DNA of 64,000 nt, from contig VXQX01000081.1 of assembly GCA_009838765.1 (NCBI GenBank), forward strand, positions 62,001 to 126,000, read 5' to 3'. This DNA comes from Gemmatimonadales bacterium. Lineage in GTDB: Bacteria; Gemmatimonadota; Gemmatimonadetes; Palauibacterales; Palauibacteraceae. Both the position numbers and the translations under genes were made by a program. The notes under the pieces were generated by a model, which saw only the letters and a list, made by a program, of their open reading frames with translations, ran no database searches and had not been told where the DNA came from. Of the stretch, positions 1 through 9,307 are shown piece by piece. Positions within the stretch are counted from its first letter, which is position 1, and every line of letters begins with the position of its first letter.

Positions 1-1526
1 AGGAGTCCCCGCGCGACGCGGTCGGCGCTCACCCCCAACTGTTGCGACAGCGCCTGTGACGCGCGGTCCACCAGCTTCGAGAAGGGCACCGCGCCCTCGT
101 AGTCGAGGACATCCGAAGACGCGATGAGTTCCTCGAAGGGGTCCGCGTCGCGCAGCCCCTTCTCCTTGAGGATCCCCCGCAACTCGCGCTCCAACCCCTC
201 GTTCCGCTGCTGGCCGAGCCGCTCGAACACGTGGTAGATCGCGCCCTCGCGGCGCACGTGGTCCCGGGCGTAGACGCGGTACCAGAGGAGGCCGAAGACG
301 ACGAACACAATGCTGAACAGGATCGCCAGCCAGCCCATCTGGACGATCAGCGGGAGCGGGATGACGAGGCCGACGACCTGGATCCAGGGGTAAAAGGGAG
401 CACGGAAGCCGGGGTCGTACGGCGCGAGGCCGCTTTCGCGCATGACGATCACCGCGAGGCAAGCCAGCGCGAACATGATGAGCTGGAAGGCGCTCGCGAG
501 CTTGGCGATGCCCGATGGATCGAAGAGCACCAGCCACAGGACGATCAGCCCCGCGGTCGCGAGGATGGCGACCCACGGCGTGCCCCAGCGGCTGATCCGG
601 CGCATAGCCGCGGGCAGCACGTGGTCGCGGCTCATGGCCAGCGGGTAGCGGCTCGCGGACAGGACCCCGGCGTTGCCGACCGAGGTGAAGGCGAGGATGG
701 CGGCCACGGTCATGACGGCCTCGCCCGCGGGACCCGCGACGGCTCTCGCCATCGCCGCCGCCGGGGCCAGGTTGCCGCCATCGGCGGAGAGCACCTCCAC
801 GCCGACCGCCCCCACCATCGCCCACGTGCCGAGCACGTAGACGAGCAGCACGGTGACGAAGGCCAGCAGCATGCCCAGCGCCAGATTGCGGTCGGGGTTC
901 TTCACCTCTTCCGAGACCGAGGCCACGTGGGTAATCCCCATGTAGGAGACGATCACAAGTCCCACGGTGGAGAAGAACGGCGAAGCCCCAAGGTTGAACG
1001 CTCCCGCGAAAGCGCCGGGGTCCACGGCTGTCACGCCGGCTCCGATCAGCCAGCCCAGCATGGCCAGGAGGACCACCGTCAGGACCATCTGGATGGAGCT
1101 GGTCTTCTTGGCGCCGAAGAGGTTGACGGCGGCGAAGCCCAGCGCGAACGCGAAGGCGATGGGGCCGGCAGGAGCGTCGGGGAAGTAGACCTGCAGGTAG
1201 GCGCCGAGGCCCACGAGCGCGAAGGCGGACTTGAGCGTCAGCGTCGTCCAGGTGCCGAAACCGCCGATCGCGCCCACGCGCTGGCCCATGCTGCGGTCGA
1301 GGAAGTAGTAGATGCCGCCGGCGCGCGGCATGGCGGTCGACAACTCGGCCATGCTGAGGATGCCGGGCAGGAGCACGAGGCCCGCCAGCAGGTACGCGAT
1401 GGGGATCGCGCCGCCGGCCTGGGCAGCGGCGAGGCCGGGCAGGAGGAAGAAGCCCGAACTGAGCGTCGCGCCGGTCGCGATGGCGTACACGTCGAACAGT
1501 CCGAGTTCCCGCTTGAGTGTGCCCAT
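1..1526 (-). CDS. APC-family amino acid permease, 3' end outside window
   Basis: Inner-membrane amino acid/polyamine/cation permease of the APC superfamily. The reading frame opens with an ATG at 1526 (MGTLKRELGLFDVYAIATGA) and runs without a stop to base 1, so the C-terminus is cut off. The N-terminal helix carries the GATLSSGFFLLPG stretch typical of TM1 in APC transporters, followed by about twelve hydrophobic segments. After the last helix (roughly residue 430) there is a soluble tail with DPFEELIASSDVLDYEGAVP and a LVDRASQALSQQLG-like stretch, resembling the EIIA/USP-like regulatory tails found on some APC and antiporter proteins. The tail function is a guess. It is divergent from the SLC13-type permease at 1619. 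The substrate cannot be told from sequence. Confidence 0.85.
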   Translation of the reverse strand, partial: MGTLKRELGLFDVYAIATGATLSSGFFLLPGLAAAQAGGAIPIAYLLAGLVLLPGILSMAELSTAMPRAGGIYYFLDRSMGQRVGAIGGFGTWTTLTLKSAFALVGLGAYLQVYFPDAPAGPIAFAFALGFAAVNLFGAKKTSSIQMVLTVVLLAMLGWLIGAGVTAVDPGAFAGAFNLGASPFFSTVGLVIVSYMGITHVASVSEEVKNPDRNLALGMLLAFVTVLLVYVLGTWAMVGAVGVEVLSADGGNLAPAAAMARAVAGPAGEAVMTVAAILAFTSVGNAGVLSASRYPLAMSRDHVLPAAMRRISRWGTPWVAILATAGLIVLWLVLFDPSGIAKLASAFQLIMFALACLAVIVMRESGLAPYDPGFRAPFYPWIQVVGLVIPLPLIVQMGWLAILFSIVFVVFGLLWYRVYARDHVRREGAIYHVFERLGQQRNEGLERELRGILKEKGLRDADPFEELIASSDVLDYEGAVPFSKLVDRASQALSQQLGVSADRVARGL

Positions 1527-1618
1527 GGCGGCGGTGCGGCTCCCTGCGCTGGTTGTAAAGTCGGCCGGATCGGCCGGCCGGACTGGTGCCGGGACAGGCG
1601 GGAGACGAACATCCTCAC

Positions 1619-3397
1619 ATGACGTTCGACATCGCATTCGTGCTCGCCCTGACCCTGGCGGCGCTCGTCCTGTTCGCTCTCGACCGGCTGCGGCTGGACC
1701 AGGTCGCCATGTCGGTCCCGGTGGTCCTCCTCCTGAGCGGCATCATCACGCCGGCCGAAGCCGTATCGGGCCTGTCGAGCCGCGCCACCGTGACGGTCGG
1801 CTCGATGCTCGTGCTCGGCCTGGGGCTCCGCAAGACCGGCCTCGTGTCCGCCATCGGGGCCTGGGCGCGCACCGCCCCCCTCGGCGGCAAGTATTCTCGC
1901 ATGTTCGTGCTCTGCCTCGTCTGCGCGCTCCTCTCGCCCTTCCTCATGACCACCGCCGTCGTGATGGTGTTCCTGCCCGTTTTCGTCGCGCTCGCCGAGC
2001 AGGCCGAGGAGCCGTCCTCCCGGTATCTGATGCCGCTCTCGTTCGTCTCGATTCTCGGGGGCACCGTCACGTTGATGGGGACGTCCACCAACCTGGTCGT
2101 GCACGGCGAAGCGATGAGGCGCGGGTTCGACGAACTCCACATGTTCTCGATCACCCCGCTCGGCCTGATCTGTCTCGCCGTGGGTCTGCTGTATCTCTTC
2201 ACCGTCGGCCGGGTGCTCCTGCCGCGCCGCGTCAGGCCACCGGATCTGTCCAGCAAGTACGACATCCGCCGCTTCGTCACGGAACTGCACGTCCCTGAGG
2301 ATTCGCCGGCGAACGGCCGCTCGCTGGCCGAACTCAAGTGGGGCGAACGGTACGGCGTCACCGTCCTGGACATCGAACGGGGGGAGCAGGAGATCACGGC
2401 GCCGCACGGAGACCGCCACATACGGCCGGGCGATGTCCTCTACGTGCAGGGCTCGGCGGAACGCCTTCTCGAACTCGCGCGCCGGCAGCGACTGGAGACC
2501 CCGCGCGAGCGGAAGGAACAGGGGCTCGACCTGGCCGGCGGCGGCGGCCGGCTGGTCGAAGTCCTCGTGGCGCCCGGCTCGAGCCTCGTGAGCCGGACGC
2601 TTCGCGATCTGAACTTCGCGCAGCGCTACGATGCGGCGGTGCTCGCGATCCAGCATCACGGCGTCACCGTAACGGAGCGGCTGGCGGAGGTCTCGTTCCG
2701 CGTCGGCGACCTCCTCCTGGTGCACGGGACGGCGAACGCGCTCGGCCGCCTCGTCGAAGACCCGGGGTTCGTCCCCGTGGGCGAAGTCAAGACGCAGACC
2801 GGGCGCAGGCCGCGGGCCGGCGTAGCCGCGGCGATCATGGTCAGCGTCGTGCTCAGCGCCAGCCTCGGCATCCTCGACATTATGACGGCCGCGCTCTCGG
2901 GCGTCGGCCTCATGGTGTTCACGCGCTGCGTGCGGGTCGAGGAGATCTACGCGGAGATGGAGTGGATGGTCCTCTTCGTTCTGGCCGGCCTCATTCCGCT
3001 GGGGGTGGCGCTCGAGACCACCGGGGCGGCGGAGTTGCTCGCACGCGGCGTGGTGGCGGCGACGGCGCCGCTGGGAGCTCCCGGACTCGTCGCGGCCTTC
3101 TACCTCGTGACCGTCATCATGACCGCCATCGTATCCAACGCGGCGACGGCCGTGATGCTCACTCCGGTCGCGATCCTCGCGGCCACGCAGGCCGGCGTGA
3201 ACCCCTACGCGCTTCTCATCGCCGTCATGTTCGGCGCATCGGCCTCCTTCGTCACGCCCTTCGGCTATCAGACCAACGTCATGATCTACGGGCCGGGCGG
3301 ATATCGCTTCTCGGACTTCGTGAAGGTGGGCGGCCTGCTCAACCTCGTTCTCCTCGTCACGGCCAGCCTCCTCATCCCCGTTTTCTGGCCCGGCTAG
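1619..3397 (+). CDS. SLC13-family permease with two RCK_C (TrkA-C) domains
   Basis: Inner-membrane DASS/SLC13-type permease of 592 residues. An N-terminal set of helices (about residues 1-200) contains the GTSTNLVVHG hairpin that binds substrate and sodium in this family. Two soluble TrkA-C-like regulatory domains follow (about 210-300 and 310-395; repeated signatures GVTVLDIERG / RPGDVLYVQGS and AAVLAIQHHG / RVGDLLLVHGT). A second membrane half ends with a second hairpin-like FVTPFGYQTNVM motif. The start at ATG 1619 is preferred to the in-frame ATG 1586 because it lies just after a GGAGACGA ribosome site and leads directly into a membrane helix. Substrate may be sulfate, a dicarboxylate or another anion. 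The 3' end overlaps the convergent flavoprotein gene by 26 bases. Confidence 0.9.
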   Translation: MTFDIAFVLALTLAALVLFALDRLRLDQVAMSVPVVLLLSGIITPAEAVSGLSSRATVTVGSMLVLGLGLRKTGLVSAIGAWARTAPLGGKYSRMFVLCLVCALLSPFLMTTAVVMVFLPVFVALAEQAEEPSSRYLMPLSFVSILGGTVTLMGTSTNLVVHGEAMRRGFDELHMFSITPLGLICLAVGLLYLFTVGRVLLPRRVRPPDLSSKYDIRRFVTELHVPEDSPANGRSLAELKWGERYGVTVLDIERGEQEITAPHGDRHIRPGDVLYVQGSAERLLELARRQRLETPRERKEQGLDLAGGGGRLVEVLVAPGSSLVSRTLRDLNFAQRYDAAVLAIQHHGVTVTERLAEVSFRVGDLLLVHGTANALGRLVEDPGFVPVGEVKTQTGRRPRAGVAAAIMVSVVLSASLGILDIMTAALSGVGLMVFTRCVRVEEIYAEMEWMVLFVLAGLIPLGVALETTGAAELLARGVVAATAPLGAPGLVAAFYLVTVIMTAIVSNAATAVMLTPVAILAATQAGVNPYALLIAVMFGASASFVTPFGYQTNVMIYGPGGYRFSDFVKVGGLLNLVLLVTASLLIPVFWPG

Positions 3398-4790
3398 CGC
3401 GCGACCTGGCCGGCGGTCCGGACTGCGGCAACCGTCGGGCTCTTCTGAAGCGCCAGCCGTACAGGATGCGGCCGTAGTAGTTGAACATCTTGCGCGCCTC
3501 GGGATCCGTGAAGGGGTAGTCGGCGCCGATCTGTCTCGCGGCCGCGAGTCCGGTGACGAAGGCCGTTTCCTGGCTGTTGATCAGCGTGTGAGCGCCGCAG
3601 TGCCAGCTCCCCTTCTTCCCCTGAATGAAGCGGAAGAGGGGGACGAGCCATGCGACATGGCGCACGTCGTGGACGATGTGCTGGAACCATCGCCGCTCGA
3701 TCACCTTCCCGTCGTCGATCTCGCTGATCGGGTTGTAGGTCACCAGGCAGGGCTTGTCCGAGCGCTTCGCCCACGGCTGCTGGTTGTGCATGATGTACGT
3801 GATCTCGTAGTTGTCCGGCCGGGCGCCGTACTGCTCGATGTGGTTGCTGCGGGTTTCCAGCGCTCTTACCTCGTCGTTCGGCAGAACGGACGCGTCCGAA
3901 TGCACGACCGTGTGGTTGTGGAGTTCGCTCTCGTAGCGGACCGATGAGAGGATGTAGCGCTCCAGGAACGTGGGCTCGTCGAGCATCATCAGCGTCTGGT
4001 TCGCGTTGCAGGCGAAGATCACCGCGTCGAACGTCTCCTCCCCGCCGTCTTCGTCCTCGACCGCGACGTGGGATGGCCCTCGAACCACCCTGCGGACGGG
4101 CCGGTTGAGGTAGATCTTCTCCCGGAAGCCGACCGACAGGTGCTCGTAGATCCGCCGCGTCCCCTGATCCCACGTCTGCATGGTCGTCGCGACCTCGATG
4201 TCGAAGAACTCGAGATACCTGGAGAAGAGCGAGGCGGGCATGTCGAAGACGTTCGTCGCCATCAGGAAGTTGACGAACATCGGCTTCAGGACCTTGTACC
4301 TGAAGTCCCCGGAGAAGCCCGCCACGTTGAGGACCGTTCCCATGCTGATGTAGTTGAAGAGATTCAGGCTGTTCAGGAACTTCGACCGCGAATGGGTCAG
4401 CCGGCCGAACCCGTGCAGGAGCCGCAGGATGCGCTGGAACTTCCGGATCTCGTGCCGCAACTGTTCCCGGATGTCGGAATCGAAATCGTGGGCGTAGGTC
4501 TCCCCGCGGTATTTCACGCTGTAGCTGAACCTCGTGTCGATCAGATCGATGCCGAACTGTTCCAGCAGCACCACGAAGTGCTGGTATACGGAGGGGATGC
4601 AGGCGGTGACGGAAATGTCGAAGGGGATCGAGCCGCCGTCTTCCTGGGGCATGTCGACGGTCACGGCATTCCCGCCGAGCTGCTCCCGGGCCTCGAACAG
4701 CCGGAAGTCGAACCGCTCCGAGTCATGATGCAGTGCCCAGGCGGCCCCGAGCCCCGAGACACCTCCACCGATGATGGCGATGTTCTTCAT
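3372..4790 (-). CDS. FAD/NAD-binding amine-oxidase-like flavoprotein (COG2907-like)
   Basis: Predicted flavin oxidoreductase of 472 residues. It begins MKNIAIIGGGVSGLGAAWAL, a Rossmann GxGxxG dinucleotide-binding fold, followed by the FRLFEAREQLGGNAVTVD motif seen in amine-oxidase/desaturase-type FAD enzymes. The overall pattern resembles COG2907 proteins, often found beside cyclopropane-fatty-acid-synthase-like genes. No such neighbour is here, so the substrate is open. Start at 4790 is chosen over the upstream ATG at 4892 because the dinucleotide fold begins there and GGGAGACGG precedes it. The C-terminal tail is arginine-rich and overlaps the convergent permease gene. No signal peptide, so cytoplasmic. 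Confidence 0.8.
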   Translation of the reverse strand: MKNIAIIGGGVSGLGAAWALHHDSERFDFRLFEAREQLGGNAVTVDMPQEDGGSIPFDISVTACIPSVYQHFVVLLEQFGIDLIDTRFSYSVKYRGETYAHDFDSDIREQLRHEIRKFQRILRLLHGFGRLTHSRSKFLNSLNLFNYISMGTVLNVAGFSGDFRYKVLKPMFVNFLMATNVFDMPASLFSRYLEFFDIEVATTMQTWDQGTRRIYEHLSVGFREKIYLNRPVRRVVRGPSHVAVEDEDGGEETFDAVIFACNANQTLMMLDEPTFLERYILSSVRYESELHNHTVVHSDASVLPNDEVRALETRSNHIEQYGARPDNYEITYIMHNQQPWAKRSDKPCLVTYNPISEIDDGKVIERRWFQHIVHDVRHVAWLVPLFRFIQGKKGSWHCGAHTLINSQETAFVTGLAAARQIGADYPFTDPEARKMFNYYGRILYGWRFRRARRLPQSGPPARSRASRARKRG

Positions 4791-5032
4791 CCGTCTCCCT
4801 TCCCCCGCGTCGTCGCGCCCTCCGTCCGCCGGCCGGTCGATCGCAGCCCCGGCGTGGCGCCCGGAAACGTTGCCGCGCGCGTGCGTGTTCACACATGCGG
4901 ACGCCGCCGACGCGCGCGGCGGTCGGCGCCGGCGGCGAGCCTTGCTGTTCAGGGGCCGCCCGCACCAGTTTTTTTGTGCGCCGCCAACCCATGAACCACG
5001 AGATGGACGTCATGATTTTCCCTGGAGACAAG

Positions 5033-6193
5033 ATGATCAAGCGGACCCCACTGGCGACCCTCACCGCCGGGCTTCTTCTGTCGACCGCGACTCCGGCTCT
5101 GGGCCAGGAGGTGATGCAGTCGGCGTATCACGACTACAGGCTCGTCCCGGTGGCGGAGGGTCTGGTTCGCCCGTGGTCGATCGCGTTCCTGCCCGATGGC
5201 GAGATGCTCGTCACCGAGAAGGCGGGCACGCTTCGCGTCGTGCGCGACGGGATGCTCCTTCCCGCACCCGTGAAGGGCGTGCCGGAAGTGATCTCGGCCG
5301 GACAGGGCGGACTTCTCGATGTCGTGCCTCACCCCGACTTCGAGGACAACCGGCTCCTCTACCTCAGCTATTCGAAGCCCGACGAGACCGAGCGCGGGAC
5401 GACCGCCGTCATCCGGGGACGCTACGAGGACGGCGCTCTGACGGGCATCGAGGAGATCTTCCTTGCGGTATCCGAAGGGCGGGGGCACTACGGGTCCCGT
5501 CTCGTCTTCGACGGACGGGGGCACCTCTTCATCAGCGTCGGCGATCGCCAGGCCTCGACCCGCGGCGACCTCTACACGCACCCCGCGCAGGATCCCTCGA
5601 ACCATCACGGCACCGTCAGCCGCGTGTACGAGGACGGCCGGATTCCCGAGGACAACCCGTTCCTCGGCGATCCGAGCGTTCAGCCGGAGATCTGGAGCTT
5701 CGGGCACCGCAACCAGCAGGGGATGGTCATGAACCCGGAGACGGGCGACCTGTGGGCCACCGAGCACGGTCCGCAGGGCGGCGACGAACTCAACCTGGTT
5801 CAGCCGGGGCTCAACTACGGCTGGCCCATCGTGGGCTACGGCGTGAACTACGGCTCGGGCACCGCGATCCACGAGGGCACGCACAGGGAAGGAATGGAGC
5901 AGCCGGCCCACGTCTGGGTGCCGTCGATCGCGACCTCCGGGCTGCTTTTCTACACCGGGGACCGCTTCCCGCACTGGAAGGGAAACCTGTTCGTGGGCGG
6001 GATGGCCGGGGAGCAGTTGGCGCGCCTGACGCTGGACGGACAGGACGTCGTGCGGGAGGAGACGCTCGTGGAGGGACTGGGCCGCATCCGCGATGTCCGA
6101 CAGGGTCCGGACGGGCTCATCTACCTGGCGATCGACGGTCGGCGCGGCGAGCCGACGGCCATCGTGCGGATGGAGCCGGTCGCCACGCGCTAG
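5033..6193 (+). CDS. Periplasmic PQQ-dependent soluble aldose sugar dehydrogenase
   Basis: Secreted quinoprotein of 386 residues in the glucose/sorbosone dehydrogenase (YliI/Asd) family: six-bladed beta-propeller, PQQ-dependent oxidation of aldose sugars in the periplasm. A signal peptide (about residues 1-24, ending TPALGQ) is followed by VRPWSIAFLPDGEMLVTEKAG, QGGLLDVVPHPDF, SFGHRNQQG and TEHGPQGGDELN, the conserved blade motifs holding the catalytic His and PQQ/calcium ligands. The ATG at 5033 is chosen because CCTGGAGACA lies just upstream and the signal peptide starts there; in-frame ATGs further upstream would spoil it. The 242-base gap before it is divergent with the flavoprotein gene, GC-rich, and contains a T7 run near 4970 but no promoter I would commit to. 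Confidence 0.88.
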   Translation: MIKRTPLATLTAGLLLSTATPALGQEVMQSAYHDYRLVPVAEGLVRPWSIAFLPDGEMLVTEKAGTLRVVRDGMLLPAPVKGVPEVISAGQGGLLDVVPHPDFEDNRLLYLSYSKPDETERGTTAVIRGRYEDGALTGIEEIFLAVSEGRGHYGSRLVFDGRGHLFISVGDRQASTRGDLYTHPAQDPSNHHGTVSRVYEDGRIPEDNPFLGDPSVQPEIWSFGHRNQQGMVMNPETGDLWATEHGPQGGDELNLVQPGLNYGWPIVGYGVNYGSGTAIHEGTHREGMEQPAHVWVPSIATSGLLFYTGDRFPHWKGNLFVGGMAGEQLARLTLDGQDVVREETLVEGLGRIRDVRQGPDGLIYLAIDGRRGEPTAIVRMEPVATR

Positions 6194-6202
6194 CGCCGTG
6201 TC

Positions 6203-7075
6203 TCAGCGGGCCGCCGCTCCTCCCGGGGCCACGGCCCGCCGGTAGGCTTCCGACAGCGCCCGGGTGATCTCCCCAGGGCGTCCGCTTCCCACGGGCCGAC
6301 CGTCCAGTTCCACGGTCGGCCGTATCTCCGTCGTCGTACCCGTGAAGAAGATCTCGTCGGCGCTCCGGAGTTCGTCCGCCGTGAAGGCGCGTTCGCGGGC
6401 GGGGATGCCCAGCCCCGCGCAGAGTTCGAGCGTGAAGGCGCGGGTGACGCCGTGCAGGATGTGGTTCGTCGCCGGCGCCGTCGTCACCTCGCCGCCGAGA
6501 ACCGCGAACACGTTGTTGTGCGTTCCCTCCTGAACCATCCCTTCGCGGATGAAGATCGCGTCCTCGACGTCCGCCTCCACCGCGGCCTGCTGCGCGAGGA
6601 CGTTGGGCAGGAGGCCGGTCGTCTTGAGATCGGCGCGGGCCCAGCGCTGGTCCGGCAGCGTGATGGCGCCGAAGCCCCGCTCCCACCGCTCCGGCGTCGT
6701 GCGCACGAGCGCCTTCGCGAACGCGTAAACGGTGGGCGACACCGCCTCCCTCGGGAACGCGTGCGTGCGGGGGGCGGCGCCGCGCGTCACCTGCATGTAG
6801 AAGACGGAGAACTCGGCCGCGACGAGGTCGTTCCGCGCGATGAGTTCGTCACCCACGTCGGCGAGGGGAGCCACGTCCGCCTCGATCCGGAGCGTTCGGA
6901 GGCCCCAGGCGAGCCGGGCCAGGTGGCGGTCGCGCAGGAAACAGCGGCCCGCGTACGCCGGGATCGCCTCGTAGACCGCGTCCGCGAACAGGAAGCCCCG
7001 GTCGTTCACCGAGACCCGCGCTTCGCCGACGGGGAGGTACTCTCCGTTCAGATAGACGATGATGGTCCGTAACAC
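6203..7075 (-). CDS. Class IV PLP aminotransferase, D-amino-acid/branched-chain type
   Basis: Fold-type IV PLP enzyme of about 290 residues that interconverts 2-oxo acids and amino acids. Motifs in order: VYLNGEYLPVGEARVSVNDR near the start, FLFADAVYE, the PLP lysine in DLKTTGLLPNVLA, EGTHNNVFAV, and the C-terminal FTADELRSADEIFFTGTTTE. The closing motifs (TTTEIRP, GRPVGSGRPGEIT) resemble D-amino acid transaminase more than IlvE, but one cannot be excluded. A GTG at 7075 is the most natural start for the family; the next in-frame ATG, at 7174, would add 33 residues without family similarity. Convergent with the PQQ sugar dehydrogenase, 9 bases apart. Confidence 0.85.
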   Translation of the reverse strand: MLRTIIVYLNGEYLPVGEARVSVNDRGFLFADAVYEAIPAYAGRCFLRDRHLARLAWGLRTLRIEADVAPLADVGDELIARNDLVAAEFSVFYMQVTRGAAPRTHAFPREAVSPTVYAFAKALVRTTPERWERGFGAITLPDQRWARADLKTTGLLPNVLAQQAAVEADVEDAIFIREGMVQEGTHNNVFAVLGGEVTTAPATNHILHGVTRAFTLELCAGLGIPARERAFTADELRSADEIFFTGTTTEIRPTVELDGRPVGSGRPGEITRALSEAYRRAVAPGGAAAR

Positions 7076-7260
7076 CTCCGCTCTCTGGAAATCGCCCGCG
7101 GCCGCGCCCGCACGCCGGCCCACTAGATGCCCGTGTCGAGGCGCGGGGGCAAGTTCGGTCCCGATCTGGTTCACGTCCGTGCGCCGCGTTAGCGTTCAGC
7201 GGGCAACTTCAGCGGGCGGGTGCCGCTGTCGGCCCGTTTTCTTCTGCTTCCGGAGGACCG

Positions 7261-8478
7261 ATGAAGGTTTGGCGGCGAGTTCGCGGCATCCCTGCCGCTC
7301 GGTGGCTCTTCCTCGCGATCATCCTGCCCTCGACGATCCTCGCGGGCGCGACGTGGTTCACGCCGGCGCTGGCGGCGCAGGAGGCGCGCACGCTCTCCTA
7401 CGGCGAACCGGAGGAAGTCGGCATGTCCCGCGCCGTCCTCGAGGGCGCCCTCGGGCTGTACCACGAGGCGGTCGAGCGGGGAGACATCGTCGGCGCCGTC
7501 CTGCTCGTCGCCCGCAAGGGCAAGATCGTCCTCCACGAGGCAGTCGGCATGCGCGACAAGGAGCGGGGGCTGCCGATGGAGCGGAATTCAATGTTCCGCA
7601 TGGCCTCGAACACGAAGCCCGTCGTGGCCACGGCGATCGCGCAACTCGTCGAAGAGGGCAAGCTCTCCTACGACGATCTCGTCCGGGAGCACATCCGCGA
7701 ATGGGACAACTACCGCGCGGGATTCATCACGGTCGGACACCTGCTGTCCCACAGCAGCGGGCTCCGGATCCCCACGCTCTTCCTGCAGCCGCTGGGCGAG
7801 AACCCGACGCTGCAGAGCGAGTCGGCCCGCTTCGGCGCGATCGGCGCGGAGGTGCCCCCGGGCGAGACGTACTCCTACAACAATCCGGGCTACAACACGC
7901 TCGGCGCGCTGGTCGAAATCGCCTCCGGCCAGTTGCTGGAGGACCGGCTCATGGAGACGGTCTATGGACCGCTCGGGATGGGGGACAGCTACAACCACCA
8001 CGCCGAGCACGCCGTCGGCGGGAAGGTCGACCGCATGGGCGCCGTCTATTACCAGCGCGGCTCCGATGGCGACTGGATGCCCGGCGGCACGCCGGGAGGC
8101 CCGGTGGCCTTCCCCTTCGCGCGCGCCTCGGGCGGGATGATCTCGTCGGCGTGGGACTACGCGGTCTTCGCCCAGACCTTCCTGAACGGCGGCAGCTATG
8201 ACGGCGCCGAGATCCTGTCGCCGGAGTCCGTCGAACTCATGACCTCGCCGAAGATCCACATCGCGGGCGAGGGAGACGAGGCGAGCTACTACGGCTACGG
8301 CTGGCGGCTCGCCGACGGTACGTACGGCCACGGCGGGTCGGACGGCACGAACGCATGGCTCGACCCCGACCGCGAGATCATCGGTCTCGTGTTCACGCAG
8401 ACGCCGCGCGGCGACAACCGCGGAACCCGCCTCGAACGCTTCCGCGAACTCGTGAACCTCTCGCTCGAGGGCAACTGA
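7261..8478 (+). CDS. Exported serine hydrolase, class C beta-lactamase fold
   Basis: Periplasmic serine hydrolase of 405 residues in the beta-lactamase/esterase EstB/PBP4* family. An N-terminal signal peptide is followed by the nucleophile motif S116-N-T-K119, the Y206-N-N208 motif in YSYNNPGYN, and the C-terminal YGHGGSDG (HGG replaces KTG of classical beta-lactamases, as usual in esterases and peptidases of this family). Antibiotic hydrolysis is therefore not implied; D-peptide or ester hydrolysis is more likely. The neighbouring D-amino-acid-type aminotransferase is suggestive of D-amino acid metabolism, but they are divergent genes and this is only inference. It ends 3 bases from the convergent ABC permease gene. 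Confidence 0.87.
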   Translation: MKVWRRVRGIPAARWLFLAIILPSTILAGATWFTPALAAQEARTLSYGEPEEVGMSRAVLEGALGLYHEAVERGDIVGAVLLVARKGKIVLHEAVGMRDKERGLPMERNSMFRMASNTKPVVATAIAQLVEEGKLSYDDLVREHIREWDNYRAGFITVGHLLSHSSGLRIPTLFLQPLGENPTLQSESARFGAIGAEVPPGETYSYNNPGYNTLGALVEIASGQLLEDRLMETVYGPLGMGDSYNHHAEHAVGGKVDRMGAVYYQRGSDGDWMPGGTPGGPVAFPFARASGGMISSAWDYAVFAQTFLNGGSYDGAEILSPESVELMTSPKIHIAGEGDEASYYGYGWRLADGTYGHGGSDGTNAWLDPDREIIGLVFTQTPRGDNRGTRLERFRELVNLSLEGN

Positions 8479-8481
8479 CGC

Positions 8482-9291
8482 TCAGGCGGACGCTCGGCGG
8501 CGGAGCCATTCGACGGTCAGCAGGAGCGCGAGCGCGAAGACGACCAGGAAGGTGGCCACGGCGAGGATCGCGGGGCTGATCTGCTCGCGGATCCCGGCCC
8601 ACATCTGGCGCGGGATCGTCCTCTGCTCCAGTCCGCCCATGAAGAGGACGACGACGACCTCGTCGAACGAGGTGGCGAAGGCGAACAGGGCCCCGGAGAT
8701 CACGCCGGGCGCGATCAGCGGCAACTGCACGGTCCGGAAGATGCGCACCGGCCCCGCGCCGAGGCTGGCCGCGGCCCGCGTGAGGTTGCGGTCGAAGCCC
8801 GTCAGCGTGGCGACGACCGTGATGACGACGAAGGGCATGCCGAGCGTGGCGTGGGCCAGGATGAGCCCGAGGTGCGTCTGGGCCAGCCCGACGTTGGTAT
8901 AGAAGAAGAACATCCCGGCCGCCGAGATGATCACGGGCGTGACCATCGGCGAGATGAGGAGTCCGGTGATGAAACGGCGGGCCGGCATGGCGGGGCTCGA
9001 GAGCCCGAGGGCGGCGAGCGTGCCCAGCGCGGTCGCGAGAACCGTGGCGGAGACACCGATCACGAGGCTGTTCGCGAGACTGCGGGTCCAGACCTCGTTC
9101 TCGATGATCTCCCGGTACCAGCGCAGCGACCACGCCGCGGGGTCGAGCCGGAGCATCCCCTCGGTGAAGGTGAAGTAGGGCTCCGCGTTGAAGCTGAGTG
9201 GCACGATCACGATGATCGGCGCCACGAGGAAGATGAAGACGAGGGCGCAGAAGGCGAGGTGGGCGAAGCGCCCGATCCGGAGTCCGGTCAC
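8482..9291 (-). CDS. potC: ABC transporter permease, PotC-type
   Basis: Inner-membrane permease of 269 residues for a polyamine-type (POTRA-independent, binding-protein-dependent) importer. About six transmembrane helices; the EAA loop reads AAASLGAGPVRIFRTVQLPLIAPG, which docks on the ATPase. GTG start at 9291, 16 bases downstream of the potB stop, with GAGGGGATC upstream. It is the last gene of the five-gene operon potA-SBP-SBP-potB-potC. The substrate assignment (spermidine/putrescine or another small amine) rests on family resemblance of all five genes. Confidence 0.87.
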   Translation of the reverse strand: MTGLRIGRFAHLAFCALVFIFLVAPIIVIVPLSFNAEPYFTFTEGMLRLDPAAWSLRWYREIIENEVWTRSLANSLVIGVSATVLATALGTLAALGLSSPAMPARRFITGLLISPMVTPVIISAAGMFFFYTNVGLAQTHLGLILAHATLGMPFVVITVVATLTGFDRNLTRAAASLGAGPVRIFRTVQLPLIAPGVISGALFAFATSFDEVVVVLFMGGLEQRTIPRQMWAGIREQISPAILAVATFLVVFALALLLTVEWLRRRASA

Positions 9292-9307
9292 GATCTCGCC
9301 GATCCCC

